From assembly GCA_031285905.1 (NCBI GenBank), contig JAITVH010000122.1, positions 1 to 51,822 of the forward strand: a stretch of 51,822 bases of DNA, given 5' to 3'. Below are positions 1 through 9,207 of this stretch, one piece after another; the stretch's first letter is position 1; the number at the start of each line of letters is the position of its first letter. The position numbers and the translations under genes were made by a program. This stretch comes from Prevotella sp. Lineage in GTDB: Bacteria; Bacteroidota; Bacteroidia; Bacteroidales; Dysgonomonadaceae. Below the pieces are notes generated by a model. It had not been told where the DNA came from. It ran no database searches and worked only from the letters and a program-made list of their open reading frames with translations.

Positions 1-255
1 AAACTGAATCCGAAACTTGAAATAGAAGGCTTCCTGCTCACCATGTACGATGCTCGCTTGCGGCTTGCCAATCAAATATACGAAGAGGTTAAAAGCCATT
101 TCCAGGACTTAGTATTTACAACCGTTATACAACGAAATGTAAAACTAAGCGAATCTCAGAGTTTTGCTCAACCTGTACTGGTTTATGATGCTGCATCTAA
201 AGGTTCAGTCAATCATATGCAATTGGCGAAGGAACTTATTGAGAAAAATTCTTAA
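1..255 (+). CDS. parA: ParA/Soj-family chromosome partitioning ATPase, C-terminal fragment
   Basis: The reading frame is open from base 1, so the gene starts outside the window and only its last 84 codons are here. The fragment has the typical ParA/Soj C-terminus: a GFLLTMYD strand, then RLANQIYEEVKSHF, then a VIQRNVKLSESQSF segment and a closing helix. The Walker motifs lie upstream and cannot be checked. ParA ATPases position origin regions together with ParB, and parB follows 34 bases downstream, which supports the call. The last residues (QLAKELIEKNS) are ordinary for the family, so the 3' end looks intact. Confidence 0.93.
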   Translation, partial: KLNPKLEIEGFLLTMYDARLRLANQIYEEVKSHFQDLVFTTVIQRNVKLSESQSFAQPVLVYDAASKGSVNHMQLAKELIEKNS

Positions 256-289
256 CTTTGTAAATCTGTATTAATACGTAATAATTTTT

Positions 290-1198
290 ATGGCTAAAAA
301 AATGGTTTTAGGCAGAGGGCTCGATGCTCTGATTACCATTGATGAAGTAAAGACGGAAGGATCTTCTTCGATTAATGAAATAGAACTATCCAAAATACAG
401 GCGAATCCTGATCAACCCCGTCATATATTCGACGAAGAGGCCTTACAGGAATTGTCGGTTTCTATTCGTCAGATAGGAGTTATTCAGCCTATTACATTGA
501 GGCAGATAAGCGAGGATAATTATCAGATTATAGCCGGAGAGCGCCGTTACAGGGCATCTTTGCTAGCAGGCTTGAAGTCCATCCCTGCATATGTAAGGAC
601 TGCTGAAGACGAAACGGTGATGGAAATGGCGTTGATAGAAAATATACAACGCGAAGACTTAAATTCCATTGAGATTGCACTGGCATACCAAAAATTGATT
701 GACATTTATAATTTGACTCAGGAAGGCCTGAGTGAAAGAGTAGGAAAGAAAAGGACAACAATTGCTAATTATCTCCGTTTATTAAAACTACCGGCAGAGA
801 TACAAATGGGTATCCGCGACAAGAAGATAGACATGGCTCACGCCCGTACGCTTGTTACACTAGAAGACCCTGCATCTCAGCTCGAGGTATATGAACTGAT
901 TCTTGAAGAGGGTCTTTCTGTACGTAAAGTGGAGGAATATGTAAGAGCTATATCCAAAGGAGAAAAGCTTGAAGATATACTCAAAGAAGAGAAAACAATA
1001 GAGACAGTGAAAAAGACAGGTGTAAAAAAAGCGACACCTGAAGAATTTGAAATATTGAAAAATCATCTCTCCAAATTTTTCTCTACGAAGGTACAATTAA
1101 CTTGTAACGACCAGGGAAAAGGAAAGATCAGCATTCCTTTCAAGTCGGAAGAAGAACTGGAAAGAATTATTTCGATATTCGATCAGTTGAAAAAATGA
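290..1198 (+). CDS. parB: ParB/Spo0J chromosome partitioning protein
   Basis: This 302-residue protein has the full ParB layout. The N-terminal CTP-binding ParB domain (about residues 30-125) shows GERRYRAS at 83-90 and ENIQRED at 117-123, the two most conserved family motifs. A helix-turn-helix region follows (about 130-200, with LSERVGKKRTTIANYLRLL), and a lysine- and glutamate-rich linker leads to a C-terminal dimerisation segment. ParB loads on parS sites and slides as a CTP-dependent clamp, working with ParA in origin segregation. It sits directly after parA in the same direction and is probably co-transcribed. I did not find a parS-like palindrome in the window. The start ATG fits the usual MAKK..LGRGLDALI N-terminus. 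Confidence 0.97.
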   Translation: MAKKMVLGRGLDALITIDEVKTEGSSSINEIELSKIQANPDQPRHIFDEEALQELSVSIRQIGVIQPITLRQISEDNYQIIAGERRYRASLLAGLKSIPAYVRTAEDETVMEMALIENIQREDLNSIEIALAYQKLIDIYNLTQEGLSERVGKKRTTIANYLRLLKLPAEIQMGIRDKKIDMAHARTLVTLEDPASQLEVYELILEEGLSVRKVEEYVRAISKGEKLEDILKEEKTIETVKKTGVKKATPEEFEILKNHLSKFFSTKVQLTCNDQGKGKISIPFKSEEELERIISIFDQLKK

Positions 1199-1315
1199 AA
1201 TGAGCTAAAGAAAAGATTTAATGTAACATTCTTTAATTGTAACGAATTGTTGCTGTTATACATATAAAAATAACAAATAGGTCTGTGACCTTAGTTAGGG
1301 ATACCTATTATATAT

Positions 1316-2029
1316 ATGAGTAGAGGTTTGATTTTAATCATTTTGTGTATTTTATCAGGAGGCATCACCTGTTCGATAAGGGCACAAGAACCTCTTTCGG
1401 GAGATACAATAAAGGCTGATAACCAGCAATTACAGGCTATTGAGAAAAGAGTTAACTCAGACACCATAATGCCACTGATTGATGGAAAAAAACTGGTATT
1501 AAGTGATACGCTTTTACTTCCTAAACCGGAATTTAAACCAAATTCAACAAAAGCTGTCATATATTCAGCTATTTTTCCGGGGTTAGGACAGGCATATAAT
1601 CGTAAATACTGGAAATTGCCTATTATTTATGGCGGAGCCTTGGGGCTAGTATATGCCATTACCTGGAACGGAAGAGTATATAATGACTATAATAATGCAT
1701 ATAGAGATTTAGTTCTAAATGTACAAGGTGGAAGTTATATTAATTTTCTACCTCCGGGAATGACCAGTCCCGATGACTGGAGTGGAGGAAGAGATGCCTT
1801 TCAAGATGCTTTGAAAAGAAAAAAAGATTTCTTTCGCCGTAATAGGGATTTAGCAATTATTGTATCTGTGGGTGTGTATGCTTTGTGTATGATCGATGCA
1901 TACGTCGATGCTCAGCTTTATGACTTTGACGTGTCACCGGATCTCTCTCTGATGATTACCCCTGTTGTATGGGGCCCTTCTCCTCACTCTAAAGTAGGTT
2001 TTGGGATTCAGTGTAATATAATTTTTTAA
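1316..2029 (+). CDS. DUF5683 membrane protein
   Basis: This 237-residue protein begins with a signal peptide (MSRGLILIILCILSGG, ending near SIRAQ). Its core matches what I recall of DUF5683: AIFPGLGQAYNRKYWKLP followed by a glycine-rich membrane segment (IIYGGALGLVYAITWN), a charged stretch with RKKDFFRRNRD, and a second hydrophobic helix (LAIIVSVGVYALCMIDAYVDA) before a beta-like C-terminus. The biochemical role of the family is not known to me. In Bacteroidetes the gene often lies between parB and an mltD-like gene, as here. It starts 117 bases after parB and ends 52 bases before the transglycosylase start chosen here. The intervening 1199-1315 region holds no clear promoter. Confidence 0.8.
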   Translation: MSRGLILIILCILSGGITCSIRAQEPLSGDTIKADNQQLQAIEKRVNSDTIMPLIDGKKLVLSDTLLLPKPEFKPNSTKAVIYSAIFPGLGQAYNRKYWKLPIIYGGALGLVYAITWNGRVYNDYNNAYRDLVLNVQGGSYINFLPPGMTSPDDWSGGRDAFQDALKRKKDFFRRNRDLAIIVSVGVYALCMIDAYVDAQLYDFDVSPDLSLMITPVVWGPSPHSKVGFGIQCNIIF

Positions 2030-2081
2030 ATTGGACAGACTATTCCTTTGGGAGTATCTGTTTATACCATTAAAAAACACT

Positions 2082-3995
2082 ATGCTAAAGAAATTAATAT
2101 TTACAGGATTATTATTTGGGTTTACAACAATTGTTTCCGCACAATCGCAGGAGTCGATGAAACCTATTGAAGAATTGCCTGAAGATTTTCAACAAAACTA
2201 CGATCTTGTACTCGCAAAAAGAGATTATTCGGCTTCCGATTTAAATCAATTCAACACTTCAGGAGGAACTGTAACGTTCCCCGATTCAGTATATATAAAC
2301 AGGTTGCATACCCTGCCTACAGAGATGGAGCTTGCATATAATCAGGCCGTAAAAAGTATGATTGAGCGCTATGCCGGATCACTTGGCCGGCAAGTCAGTT
2401 ATATGTTAGGTGAAGCACAGTATTATTTCCCCATCTTCGAAGATGTCCTAGACAGGGAAGGACTACCATTAGAGTTAAAATACTTACCCATTATCGAATC
2501 AGCTCTGCGTCCAGTAGCACGATCGAGAGCAGGTGCATCAGGATTATGGCAATTTATGGCTTCTACAGGTAAAATGTACGGGCTGGAAGTGAATACCCTT
2601 GTAGATGAACGTTACGACACTTATAAAGCTACAGAAGCAGCAGTCAAATACCTAAAATTCTTATATAACAGATATAATGACTGGAATCTTGTAATTGCAG
2701 CATACAATTGTGGTGAAGGACGTGTTGATAAGGCCATTAACAGAAGTGGCGGACAAAAAGACTTCTGGGTAATTTATCCTCACCTTCCGAAAGAAACAAG
2801 GAATTACGTACCTATTTTCATCGCTGCAACTTATATAATGAATTACTTCCAGGAACATAATATAACCCCATCCGAGTGCCAGATGCCATTTTCTATGGAT
2901 ACTCTGGCTATTAATAAAACCGTTCATTTTCAACAGATATCCGATGTCTTGAATGTATCTATAGAAGATATACGCAAATATAATCCACAATATAGAAAAG
3001 ATGTTATTCCGGGAGATTTTAAGACTTATACGCTTACACTCCCCGGAGCTAATCTGGCATCCTTTATCAGCAATGAAGATGCTGTATATGCCCATAAAAG
3101 AAATGAATTGCTCACACATAGAAAAATCGCAGGAGTTAATGTTGTTTCAGGTGCTCCGTTAGGCAGCACTACACTTACATATAGGGTAAAAAGAGGAGAT
3201 ACTCTGGCAGAAGTGGCCGCTGAATATGGAGTGACCTCCAACCAGATAAAACAATGGAACAATTTATCTTCCAATACACTAACAGTTGGCCGCCATCTTA
3301 AAATATATAAGCAAGAAGCATCTTCAAATGATCCGGAAGTATTACTTACAAGTGCAGTCGGGGAAGACACTGCGAATGTTGTATCTGTATCAGGATTAAC
3401 AAAAACAGTGTTGGTTCCGAAAACAACAGTATCTTATTACAAAATAAAGAGTGGTGATAACTGGACTAAAATAGCAAAGAGCACAAAAACGACTGTTTCC
3501 CAGTTGAAAGAATGGAATAATGTTAAAACCCTGATTGCAGGAAAAAATCTGAAAATAGAAAAAACAGAATATGTAGAGGTACAGGAACCAATAAAATTGC
3601 AGGAACCACAACTAGCTACCGTTTTTATCGATCCGGATTATTGCGCCAGCCTGATAGATAGCTATTTAAGGAAACTTGAAAGGGATGAGTCTACATTACC
3701 ATTGATTAGAATAGCATCAACAGACTCCAAAGAAGATGAACAGATAAGGAGATCATCATCTGATGATGCAAGGATGATATACCATAAAGTAAGAATTGGG
3801 GAAACAATTACGCAAATAGCTACCCGGTATAATGTATCTAAAAATGACATTGTAACGTGGAATAAACTTACCGGTAGTATAGCTAAGGTAGGTCAGCGTC
3901 TCTTAATCTTGCTTCCTGAAAATGATAAGGATAACACAGTAGATAACGGAGAGCAACCATCAAATAATAATATAATATATTCTGCTGGGAAGTAA
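2082..3995 (+). CDS. mltD: MltD-like lytic transglycosylase with three LysM domains
   Basis: This is a secreted murein transglycosylase of 637 residues. I start it at the ATG at 2082, because the frame extends upstream only through a TTG at 2031 and the ATG begins a clean signal peptide (MLKKLIFTGLLFGF, cleavage near VSAQ). The SLT domain covers about residues 95-255, with the catalytic glutamate in LPIIESAL (about 139), GLWQFM (154-159) and AAYNCGEGRV. Three LysM peptidoglycan-binding repeats lie near 365-409, 451-492 and 566-610. Enzymes of this class cleave the MurNAc-GlcNAc bond to form 1,6-anhydro products. The gene continues the parAB-DUF5683 direction. The (p)ppGpp synthetase gene that I recall following mltD in many relatives is not here; the polysaccharide locus is. 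Confidence 0.92.
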   Translation: MLKKLIFTGLLFGFTTIVSAQSQESMKPIEELPEDFQQNYDLVLAKRDYSASDLNQFNTSGGTVTFPDSVYINRLHTLPTEMELAYNQAVKSMIERYAGSLGRQVSYMLGEAQYYFPIFEDVLDREGLPLELKYLPIIESALRPVARSRAGASGLWQFMASTGKMYGLEVNTLVDERYDTYKATEAAVKYLKFLYNRYNDWNLVIAAYNCGEGRVDKAINRSGGQKDFWVIYPHLPKETRNYVPIFIAATYIMNYFQEHNITPSECQMPFSMDTLAINKTVHFQQISDVLNVSIEDIRKYNPQYRKDVIPGDFKTYTLTLPGANLASFISNEDAVYAHKRNELLTHRKIAGVNVVSGAPLGSTTLTYRVKRGDTLAEVAAEYGVTSNQIKQWNNLSSNTLTVGRHLKIYKQEASSNDPEVLLTSAVGEDTANVVSVSGLTKTVLVPKTTVSYYKIKSGDNWTKIAKSTKTTVSQLKEWNNVKTLIAGKNLKIEKTEYVEVQEPIKLQEPQLATVFIDPDYCASLIDSYLRKLERDESTLPLIRIASTDSKEDEQIRRSSSDDARMIYHKVRIGETITQIATRYNVSKNDIVTWNKLTGSIAKVGQRLLILLPENDKDNTVDNGEQPSNNNIIYSAGK

Positions 3996-4029
3996 AATCT
4001 CTAAACTAATAAACCTAAAATTTATTTAT

Positions 4030-4058
4030 CGTTAATGGAATTATATATTTCATTAACG
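4030..4058. repeat. 8-bp perfect inverted repeat after mltD
   Basis: CGTTAATG (4030-4037) and CATTAACG (4051-4058) form a perfect 8-bp stem with a 13-base loop, 34 bases past the mltD stop codon. No U-rich tract follows on the plus strand, so it is not a standard intrinsic terminator. It could still end or protect the mltD transcript. Confidence 0.5.
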
Positions 4059-4154
4059 TATAGATAGTATTGAATAAATAGTTTTTTACATTCAGGATAT
4101 TTCTTTGTATATTGAGTACAAGATCATTTATATTCGAATTGGATGCCTTAATTA

Positions 4155-4185
4155 TTGCTTTCAAAATAAATTATAATTACTTTTG
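4155..4185 (+). promoter_or_regulatory. Bacteroidetes-type promoter of the polysaccharide operon
   Basis: A TTG at 4155-4157 is separated by 20 bases from TACTTTTG (4178-4185), which matches the TAnnTTTG minus-7 consensus of the Bacteroidetes primary sigma factor. Transcription would start near 4192, giving a leader of about 45 bases before the exporter start codon at 4237. The minus-7 element lies inside the left arm of a large inverted repeat (4169-4213). Confidence 0.6.
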
Positions 4186-4213
4186 TCGACACAAACAAAA
4201 AGTAATTATAATT
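4169..4213. repeat. Perfect 16-bp inverted repeat overlapping the polysaccharide promoter
   Basis: AATTATAATTACTTTT (4169-4184) and its exact reverse complement (4198-4213) are separated by 13 bases. The left arm contains most of the minus-7 element and the loop contains the predicted start site, so the RNA would carry only the right arm. That favours a DNA-level role (operator or cruciform) over an RNA hairpin. No U-tract follows on either strand, which argues against a terminator. Confidence 0.75.
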
Positions 4214-4236
4214 AAAAATTAGGAACTCTAATTTAT

Positions 4237-6615
4237 ATGGTAAAGAATATATTATTCCTCGTTTTACTTTTAATCCCAGTTTGCCTTTGCGCCCAGATGT
4301 CTGACAGTCAGGTTATCGATTATATAAAATCTGAGCACACTAAAGGAACAAGCGAACAAGTAATCGGAGCCACCCTCTTGCAAAAAGGAGCTACACAAGC
4401 TCAACTAGAAAGGATAAAAAGCCAAGTTGAACAGGCAAATCAGGCAAATACAACTAATATAGGTGGAACAACTACACAATCGGTAATCAGGGCAAGTCAA
4501 GCAGATGAAGTAGTAGTCAGAAATGTAGAAGGGGACGCTTTTACCGATATGCTGAGACGCGATATTTTCGGGAAAAACATATTTAATAGGAAAAATGTAA
4601 CTTTTGCCCCTGATGTAAATATCCCGACTCCTGTTGATTATAAATTAGGTCCGGGAGATGAAGTGGTGATCGAAATATGGGGTGCCTCACAAGCCTCAAT
4701 AAGAAAAGTGATCTCTCCTGAAGGAACTATAAGTATAGAAAGCCTTGGCCCTATATCCTTAAGTGGAATGACCATCAATGAGGCCAATAATTTTTTAAAA
4801 GGTAAATTGTCGAGTCTTTATTCAGGAGTAGATGACAGTTATGGCCCATCACAAATAAAACTTACATTAGGTCAAATCCGGACAATTCAAATCAATATAA
4901 TTGGAGAAGTTGCCGTTCCAGGTACATATTCCATATCTTCATTATCAAATATCTATCATGCCCTGTATCTGGCCGGAGGTATTAACGATATCGGTTCGTT
5001 GCGCGAGATCAATTTATTTAGAAAAAACAAAAAGATAACCTCTGTAGATGTTTATGATTTCCTTCTTTATGGACAAACCGACGATACACGTCTCTATGAC
5101 GGGGATGTGATCAATATACCACCATACAAATCATTGGTTAATATTACTGGACAAGTAAAAAGGCCAATGTATTATGAAATGGTTGAGGGGGAGACAGTAC
5201 AAGACCTGATTAATTATGCCGGCGGATTTGTAGGCGGAGCTTATACTGATAAAATAACCTTAAGTCGAAAAACAGGAGGGTATGATAAAATATTCACTCT
5301 AAATGCAAACGAAACATCCGGTTTCAATCTCACAGATGGGGATGTTATAACAATAGGAGGAGGATTAAATTTATATGAAAACAGAGTTCAAATTGAAGGA
5401 AAGATATTCCGTCCGGGATATTTTGAAATCGGGAAAGATATAATAACAGTAAAAGACCTGATAGAAAGAGCTGGAGGATTAAAAGAAGATGCTTTCTTAG
5501 ATAGAGCTATACTGACCAGGCAAAAAGATGATCTTACCTTTGAAACATTGACATTAAATCTCAATGATATTAAATCACAAAATATCGTATTACAAAAAAA
5601 TGATGTTTTATCTATTGCTGCCAACAAAGTAGAAACAGATCTGGGTAATTTCGCCATTTATGGGATGGTAGCTAATCCCGGATCATACAGATTTGCAGAA
5701 AACACGACAATAAAAGATCTGATTCTAAAAGCTGGAGGGTTGTTAAGTTCAGCTTCAACAGCAAAAGTAGATGTTTCACGCAGAATAATAGATCCAAATA
5801 GTACTACTAATGCAACTATTATTGCTGAAACATTTTCATTTCCACTCGAGAATGGACTAATTGCTGATGGAAAGGAAGAGTTCGTTTTGGAACCATACGA
5901 TCAGGTTTATATCCGAAAAAGCCCTGGATATCAGACTCAACGGAACGTCTCCATAGAAGGAGAGGTTTTATTCCCTGGCGGATACACCCTAAAAGAAAAA
6001 GAGCAAAGAATTTCCGATTTAGTTAAAGAAGCCGGTGGATTATCTAATAGCGCTTATATAGAAGGAGCCAAATTGATAAGAAGGCAGTCTAGAGATGAAT
6101 TAGCCAGACAAAGAGAATCCATTGCATTAGCGAAAAGAGGAGGATTAGAAGATACCATATCTACAAAACTAATGGATACAGATGTTTTATATCCAATAGG
6201 AATCGAACTTAATAAAGCGTTGGAAAAACCAATGAGTGAATATGACCTCGTGCTAAAACCTGGAGATAACCTGATTATTCCTGAATTTGATAATACTATA
6301 AAAATAAATGGAGCTGTAATGTATCCTAATACAGTCCTTTTTGAAGAAGGGAAAAAAGTGAAACACTACATCGAGCAAGCTGGAGGGTATAGTGAGGTAG
6401 CGGAAAAGAAAAGAGCATATATAATCTATATGAATGGTACTGTAGCGAAAGCCAAGGGTGGAAGTAAAGACTTGGTAAAACCGGGATGTGAAATAATTAT
6501 CCCTGTCAAAGAACAAAAAGAAAGGATGAGTACAGGAGAAATTATAAGCCTTAGTAGTGCTGCTGTATCTATGGCATCTGTAGTTGCTTTATTGATTAAT
6601 GCTTTAACAAAGTAA
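4237..6615 (+). CDS. Polysaccharide export outer-membrane protein with SLBB repeats (Wza family)
   Basis: This 792-residue protein has a signal peptide (MVKNILFLVLLLIPVCLC, ending at AQ) and a short helical region (about 20-70). The Poly_export domain follows, around PVDYKLGPGDEVVIEIWG (near residues 130-145). A long series of SLBB repeats comes next, each with a pattern such as VxGEVxxPGxYxI and LIxxAGG; I count about six (for example LYLAGG, LINYAGG, LIERAGG, LILKAGG, LVKEAGG, YIEQAGG). A C-terminal hydrophobic segment (about 770-790) could reach the outer membrane. Wza-type proteins form the outer-membrane portal for capsule or exopolysaccharide. At 792 residues it is about twice the length of E. 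coli Wza, as is usual in Bacteroidetes. It is the first gene of the operon, and wzz follows one base after its stop codon. Confidence 0.93.
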   Translation: MVKNILFLVLLLIPVCLCAQMSDSQVIDYIKSEHTKGTSEQVIGATLLQKGATQAQLERIKSQVEQANQANTTNIGGTTTQSVIRASQADEVVVRNVEGDAFTDMLRRDIFGKNIFNRKNVTFAPDVNIPTPVDYKLGPGDEVVIEIWGASQASIRKVISPEGTISIESLGPISLSGMTINEANNFLKGKLSSLYSGVDDSYGPSQIKLTLGQIRTIQINIIGEVAVPGTYSISSLSNIYHALYLAGGINDIGSLREINLFRKNKKITSVDVYDFLLYGQTDDTRLYDGDVINIPPYKSLVNITGQVKRPMYYEMVEGETVQDLINYAGGFVGGAYTDKITLSRKTGGYDKIFTLNANETSGFNLTDGDVITIGGGLNLYENRVQIEGKIFRPGYFEIGKDIITVKDLIERAGGLKEDAFLDRAILTRQKDDLTFETLTLNLNDIKSQNIVLQKNDVLSIAANKVETDLGNFAIYGMVANPGSYRFAENTTIKDLILKAGGLLSSASTAKVDVSRRIIDPNSTTNATIIAETFSFPLENGLIADGKEEFVLEPYDQVYIRKSPGYQTQRNVSIEGEVLFPGGYTLKEKEQRISDLVKEAGGLSNSAYIEGAKLIRRQSRDELARQRESIALAKRGGLEDTISTKLMDTDVLYPIGIELNKALEKPMSEYDLVLKPGDNLIIPEFDNTIKINGAVMYPNTVLFEEGKKVKHYIEQAGGYSEVAEKKRAYIIYMNGTVAKAKGGSKDLVKPGCEIIIPVKEQKERMSTGEIISLSSAAVSMASVVALLINALTK

Positions 6616-6616
6616 T

Positions 6617-7678
6617 ATGACAGATAATAGGGAAGAAAATGAAATAGATTTACTGGAATTAGGTAAAAAACTCTGGGATAATAAGAGATTTATTATTAAA
6701 GTATGCCTTATCGGGATGGTTATAGGACTTATTGTTGCTTTTAGTATACCTAAGGAATATACAACAACAGTGGTATTGATGCCTGAGGCGCAATCTGCTT
6801 CAGGTGGAACAATGGGGTCTTTGGCTGCACTAGCAGGGATAAACCTGGGTAATTCTGCCGGCACAGATGTGTTGGCATCACCTGATTTATATCCAAGTGT
6901 TTTCCAATCTACTCCTTTCTTGAGAGGTTTATTGGATATCAAGGTAAAAGATGTTGAGCGAGAGATTGATACTACTCTTTATGTTTATATGAATGAACAT
7001 CAAGATATAGCTTGGTGGTCATATATACTTGTTGTTCCTAAGGTCATAAAAGGCTTTCTCTTGCCGAAAGATGAAATTGTTGGTCAAGAAAGTAATAATA
7101 GATTTATTTCGGAAGAAGAGTCAATTCTTTTAGAGAATCTGATCAAGCGGATAACTGTTAGTTCAGATAAGAAAACGTATATTACTTCTATAGGAGTAAC
7201 AATGCAAAGCCCTGGCATCTCAGCTTTTCTTGCAGATTCTTTGACATCTTATTTTCAATCTTATATTATTAATTACCGTACACAGAAAGCTCGTAACGAT
7301 TTGGAGTATGCAGAAAAACTATATAACGATTCAAAAAATAATTACTATAAGGCTCAGCAACAATTGGCTGCATTTGTTGATGGAAATTTGAATGTTGTTT
7401 CTGCTAAATATCGTACAACTCAGGAAAGATTGCAAAATGAGGCAAGTTTGGCTTATTCTGTATATAATCAGACTGCGCAACAATTACAATTGGCAAAAGT
7501 GAAAGTTCAGGATAATACTCCGGTATTTACTGTGATACAACCGGCAATGCAATCAATAGATCCGTCGAAACCGAATAAAAAATTGATTCTAATAGGATTT
7601 ATATTTCTGGCATTTGTAATTGCAGGATGTTGGGTATTAAGAGATGATTTAAAGAGGATGGTTATCGGGAACAAATGA
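6617..7678 (+). CDS. wzz: Wzz-type polysaccharide chain-length determinant
   Basis: This 353-residue inner-membrane protein has the Wzz layout. A cytoplasmic N-terminus (EIDLLELGKKLWDNKRFI) leads to a first transmembrane helix (about 30-48, VCLIGMVIGLIVAFSIP). A long periplasmic coiled-coil region follows, and a second helix (LILIGFIFLAFVIAGCWVL) closes it after a proline-containing VIQPAMQSIDPSKPNKK motif. There is no C-terminal kinase domain, so it is not a BY-kinase fusion. Wzz proteins set the modal length of Wzy-polymerised chains and contact the exporter. The start codon follows the exporter stop by one base, and its last four bases overlap the flippase start (ATGA). Confidence 0.92.
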   Translation: MTDNREENEIDLLELGKKLWDNKRFIIKVCLIGMVIGLIVAFSIPKEYTTTVVLMPEAQSASGGTMGSLAALAGINLGNSAGTDVLASPDLYPSVFQSTPFLRGLLDIKVKDVEREIDTTLYVYMNEHQDIAWWSYILVVPKVIKGFLLPKDEIVGQESNNRFISEEESILLENLIKRITVSSDKKTYITSIGVTMQSPGISAFLADSLTSYFQSYIINYRTQKARNDLEYAEKLYNDSKNNYYKAQQQLAAFVDGNLNVVSAKYRTTQERLQNEASLAYSVYNQTAQQLQLAKVKVQDNTPVFTVIQPAMQSIDPSKPNKKLILIGFIFLAFVIAGCWVLRDDLKRMVIGNK

Positions 7679-9207
7679 ATGCAGCCAATAAAGTAGCATT
7701 AAATACAATAATTTTGTATGCAAAAATGTTGGTTACAATGGGTATATCATTGTACTCAACAAGGTTAGTATTAAATGCATTAGGAGCTACTGATTATGGT
7801 ATATTTAATCTCATTGCAGGAGTAATTGCGATGTTATCGTTTCTCAATGCTGCTATGACAGTTTCAACACAACGATATTTATCATATCATCAAGGAACAG
7901 GCGATTTTGAAATGCAGAAGAAAGTTTTTACTAATAGTTGGATTTTACATATTATTATCGGAATTATTGTTGTTGGCTTATTGTTATCGCTTATACCGTT
8001 TCTTTTTGATGGATTCTTGAATATTCCTATAGATAGAGTATCAGTAGCAAAGACACTATATTACTTTATGTCTATAGCCGTTTTTTTTTCTATTGTTTCT
8101 GTACCATTTACAGCTTCGCTTAATGCTCATGAAAACATGTTATGGATTGCAATCGTAAACATTATTGAGTCCATGATAAAGCTAGGTATAGCACTTTCTC
8201 TCGTTTGGTTTATACAGTCTGAGCGTTTAACGATTTATGGCATATCAATGGCAGGGTTAGGTTTTGTTACGTTTTTATTATATGCTTCCTATTGTATAAA
8301 GCGATATAATGAATGTAGTATAAGCAATTATCAAATGGACAAGCCTCTATTAAAAGAACTAGGCAGTTATGCTGGATGGAGTTTAGGAGGTGCTTTGTCG
8401 TATAATGTAAGGATGCAAGGAATTGCTGTTATTTTTAATGTCTTTTTTAACACAATTATAAATGCAGCATTTGGTATTGCTATACAGGTTTTTGGACAAA
8501 TAAGCTTTTTGTCGGTTGCGTTACTGCGGGCATTTAATCCTCAAATAGTGAAAAGTGAAGGCATGAATGACAGGCAAAGAATGATGCGGCTATCTATGAT
8601 GGCAAGTAAGTTTGGTTTTTTCCTTGTGGCAATCATTGCAATACCTTGTATATTTGAGATGTCATCTGTATTAAAGTTTTGGTTAAAAAATGTGCCAGAA
8701 TATACGGAAATGTTTTGTTCTTTAATTTTGATTGCACTTTTAATAAATCAATTAACTGTAGGATTGCAAACAGCAGCTCATGCAATTGGAAAAATAAAAT
8801 ATTATCAGATTATTATAAGCTTTATCTATTTATTGAATTTACCTTTTACTTATATTTTATTGAAAGCTAAATTTCCAATAAATTCTGTTTTGATTTGTTT
8901 TATATTTATAGAATTATCTGCTTGTTTTTTTAGAGTATTTTATTTGAAAAAAATAGCAAAGTTATCCATTAAGGAATATCTTAATAAAGTTGTTTTGTGG
9001 GTTGTAATACCTTCGTTTGTTTCGATTTTGATATGCAAAATAATAGTTACATATTTGTCTATTGAATACCGGTTTGTTTTTACAATAATAGCTTCAGCTA
9101 TAGCTTTTACTATAAGCATTTACTTCATAGGATTAAGTAAAGATGAAAAGTTATTGATAAATGAAATGATAAGAAGAGTCATAGGAAAAAGATATCAAAA
9201 AAAATGA
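7675..9207 (+). CDS. wzx: Wzx-type lipid-linked oligosaccharide flippase
   Basis: This 510-residue, very hydrophobic protein of the polysaccharide biosynthesis (MATE-like) superfamily has roughly 12-14 predicted membrane helices. The N-terminus ([20 protein letters not shown], then [18 protein letters not shown]) is typical of Bacteroidales O-antigen flippases. Such proteins move undecaprenyl-linked repeat units to the periplasmic face for polymerisation. The start overlaps the wzz stop by four bases, and the stop overlaps the next start by four bases, which indicates translational coupling. A run of nine T lies inside the gene at 8081-8089. Confidence 0.93.
   Translation: MNAANKVALNTIILYAKMLVTMGISLYSTRLVLNALGATDYGIFNLIAGVIAMLSFLNAAMTVSTQRYLSYHQGTGDFEMQKKVFTNSWILHIIIGIIVVGLLLSLIPFLFDGFLNIPIDRVSVAKTLYYFMSIAVFFSIVSVPFTASLNAHENMLWIAIVNIIESMIKLGIALSLVWFIQSERLTIYGISMAGLGFVTFLLYASYCIKRYNECSISNYQMDKPLLKELGSYAGWSLGGALSYNVRMQGIAVIFNVFFNTIINAAFGIAIQVFGQISFLSVALLRAFNPQIVKSEGMNDRQRMMRLSMMASKFGFFLVAIIAIPCIFEMSSVLKFWLKNVPEYTEMFCSLILIALLINQLTVGLQTAAHAIGKIKYYQIIISFIYLLNLPFTYILLKAKFPINSVLICFIFIELSACFFRVFYLKKIAKLSIKEYLNKVVLWVVIPSFVSILICKIIVTYLSIEYRFVFTIIASAIAFTISIYFIGLSKDEKLLINEMIRRVIGKRYQKK

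Noticed and set aside
528-761. Antisense reading frame within parB
   Set aside because: It lies fully inside a strongly conserved gene and has no recognisable protein features.
2031-2081. Upstream TTG start of the transglycosylase
   Set aside because: The ATG at 2082 begins a clear signal peptide, while the 17 upstream codons are unlike a secreted N-terminus.
4169-4213. Invertible promoter or transcription terminator at the 16-bp repeat
   Set aside because: Only 13 bases lie between the arms and no U tract follows on either strand, so neither inversion of the promoter nor intrinsic termination fits.
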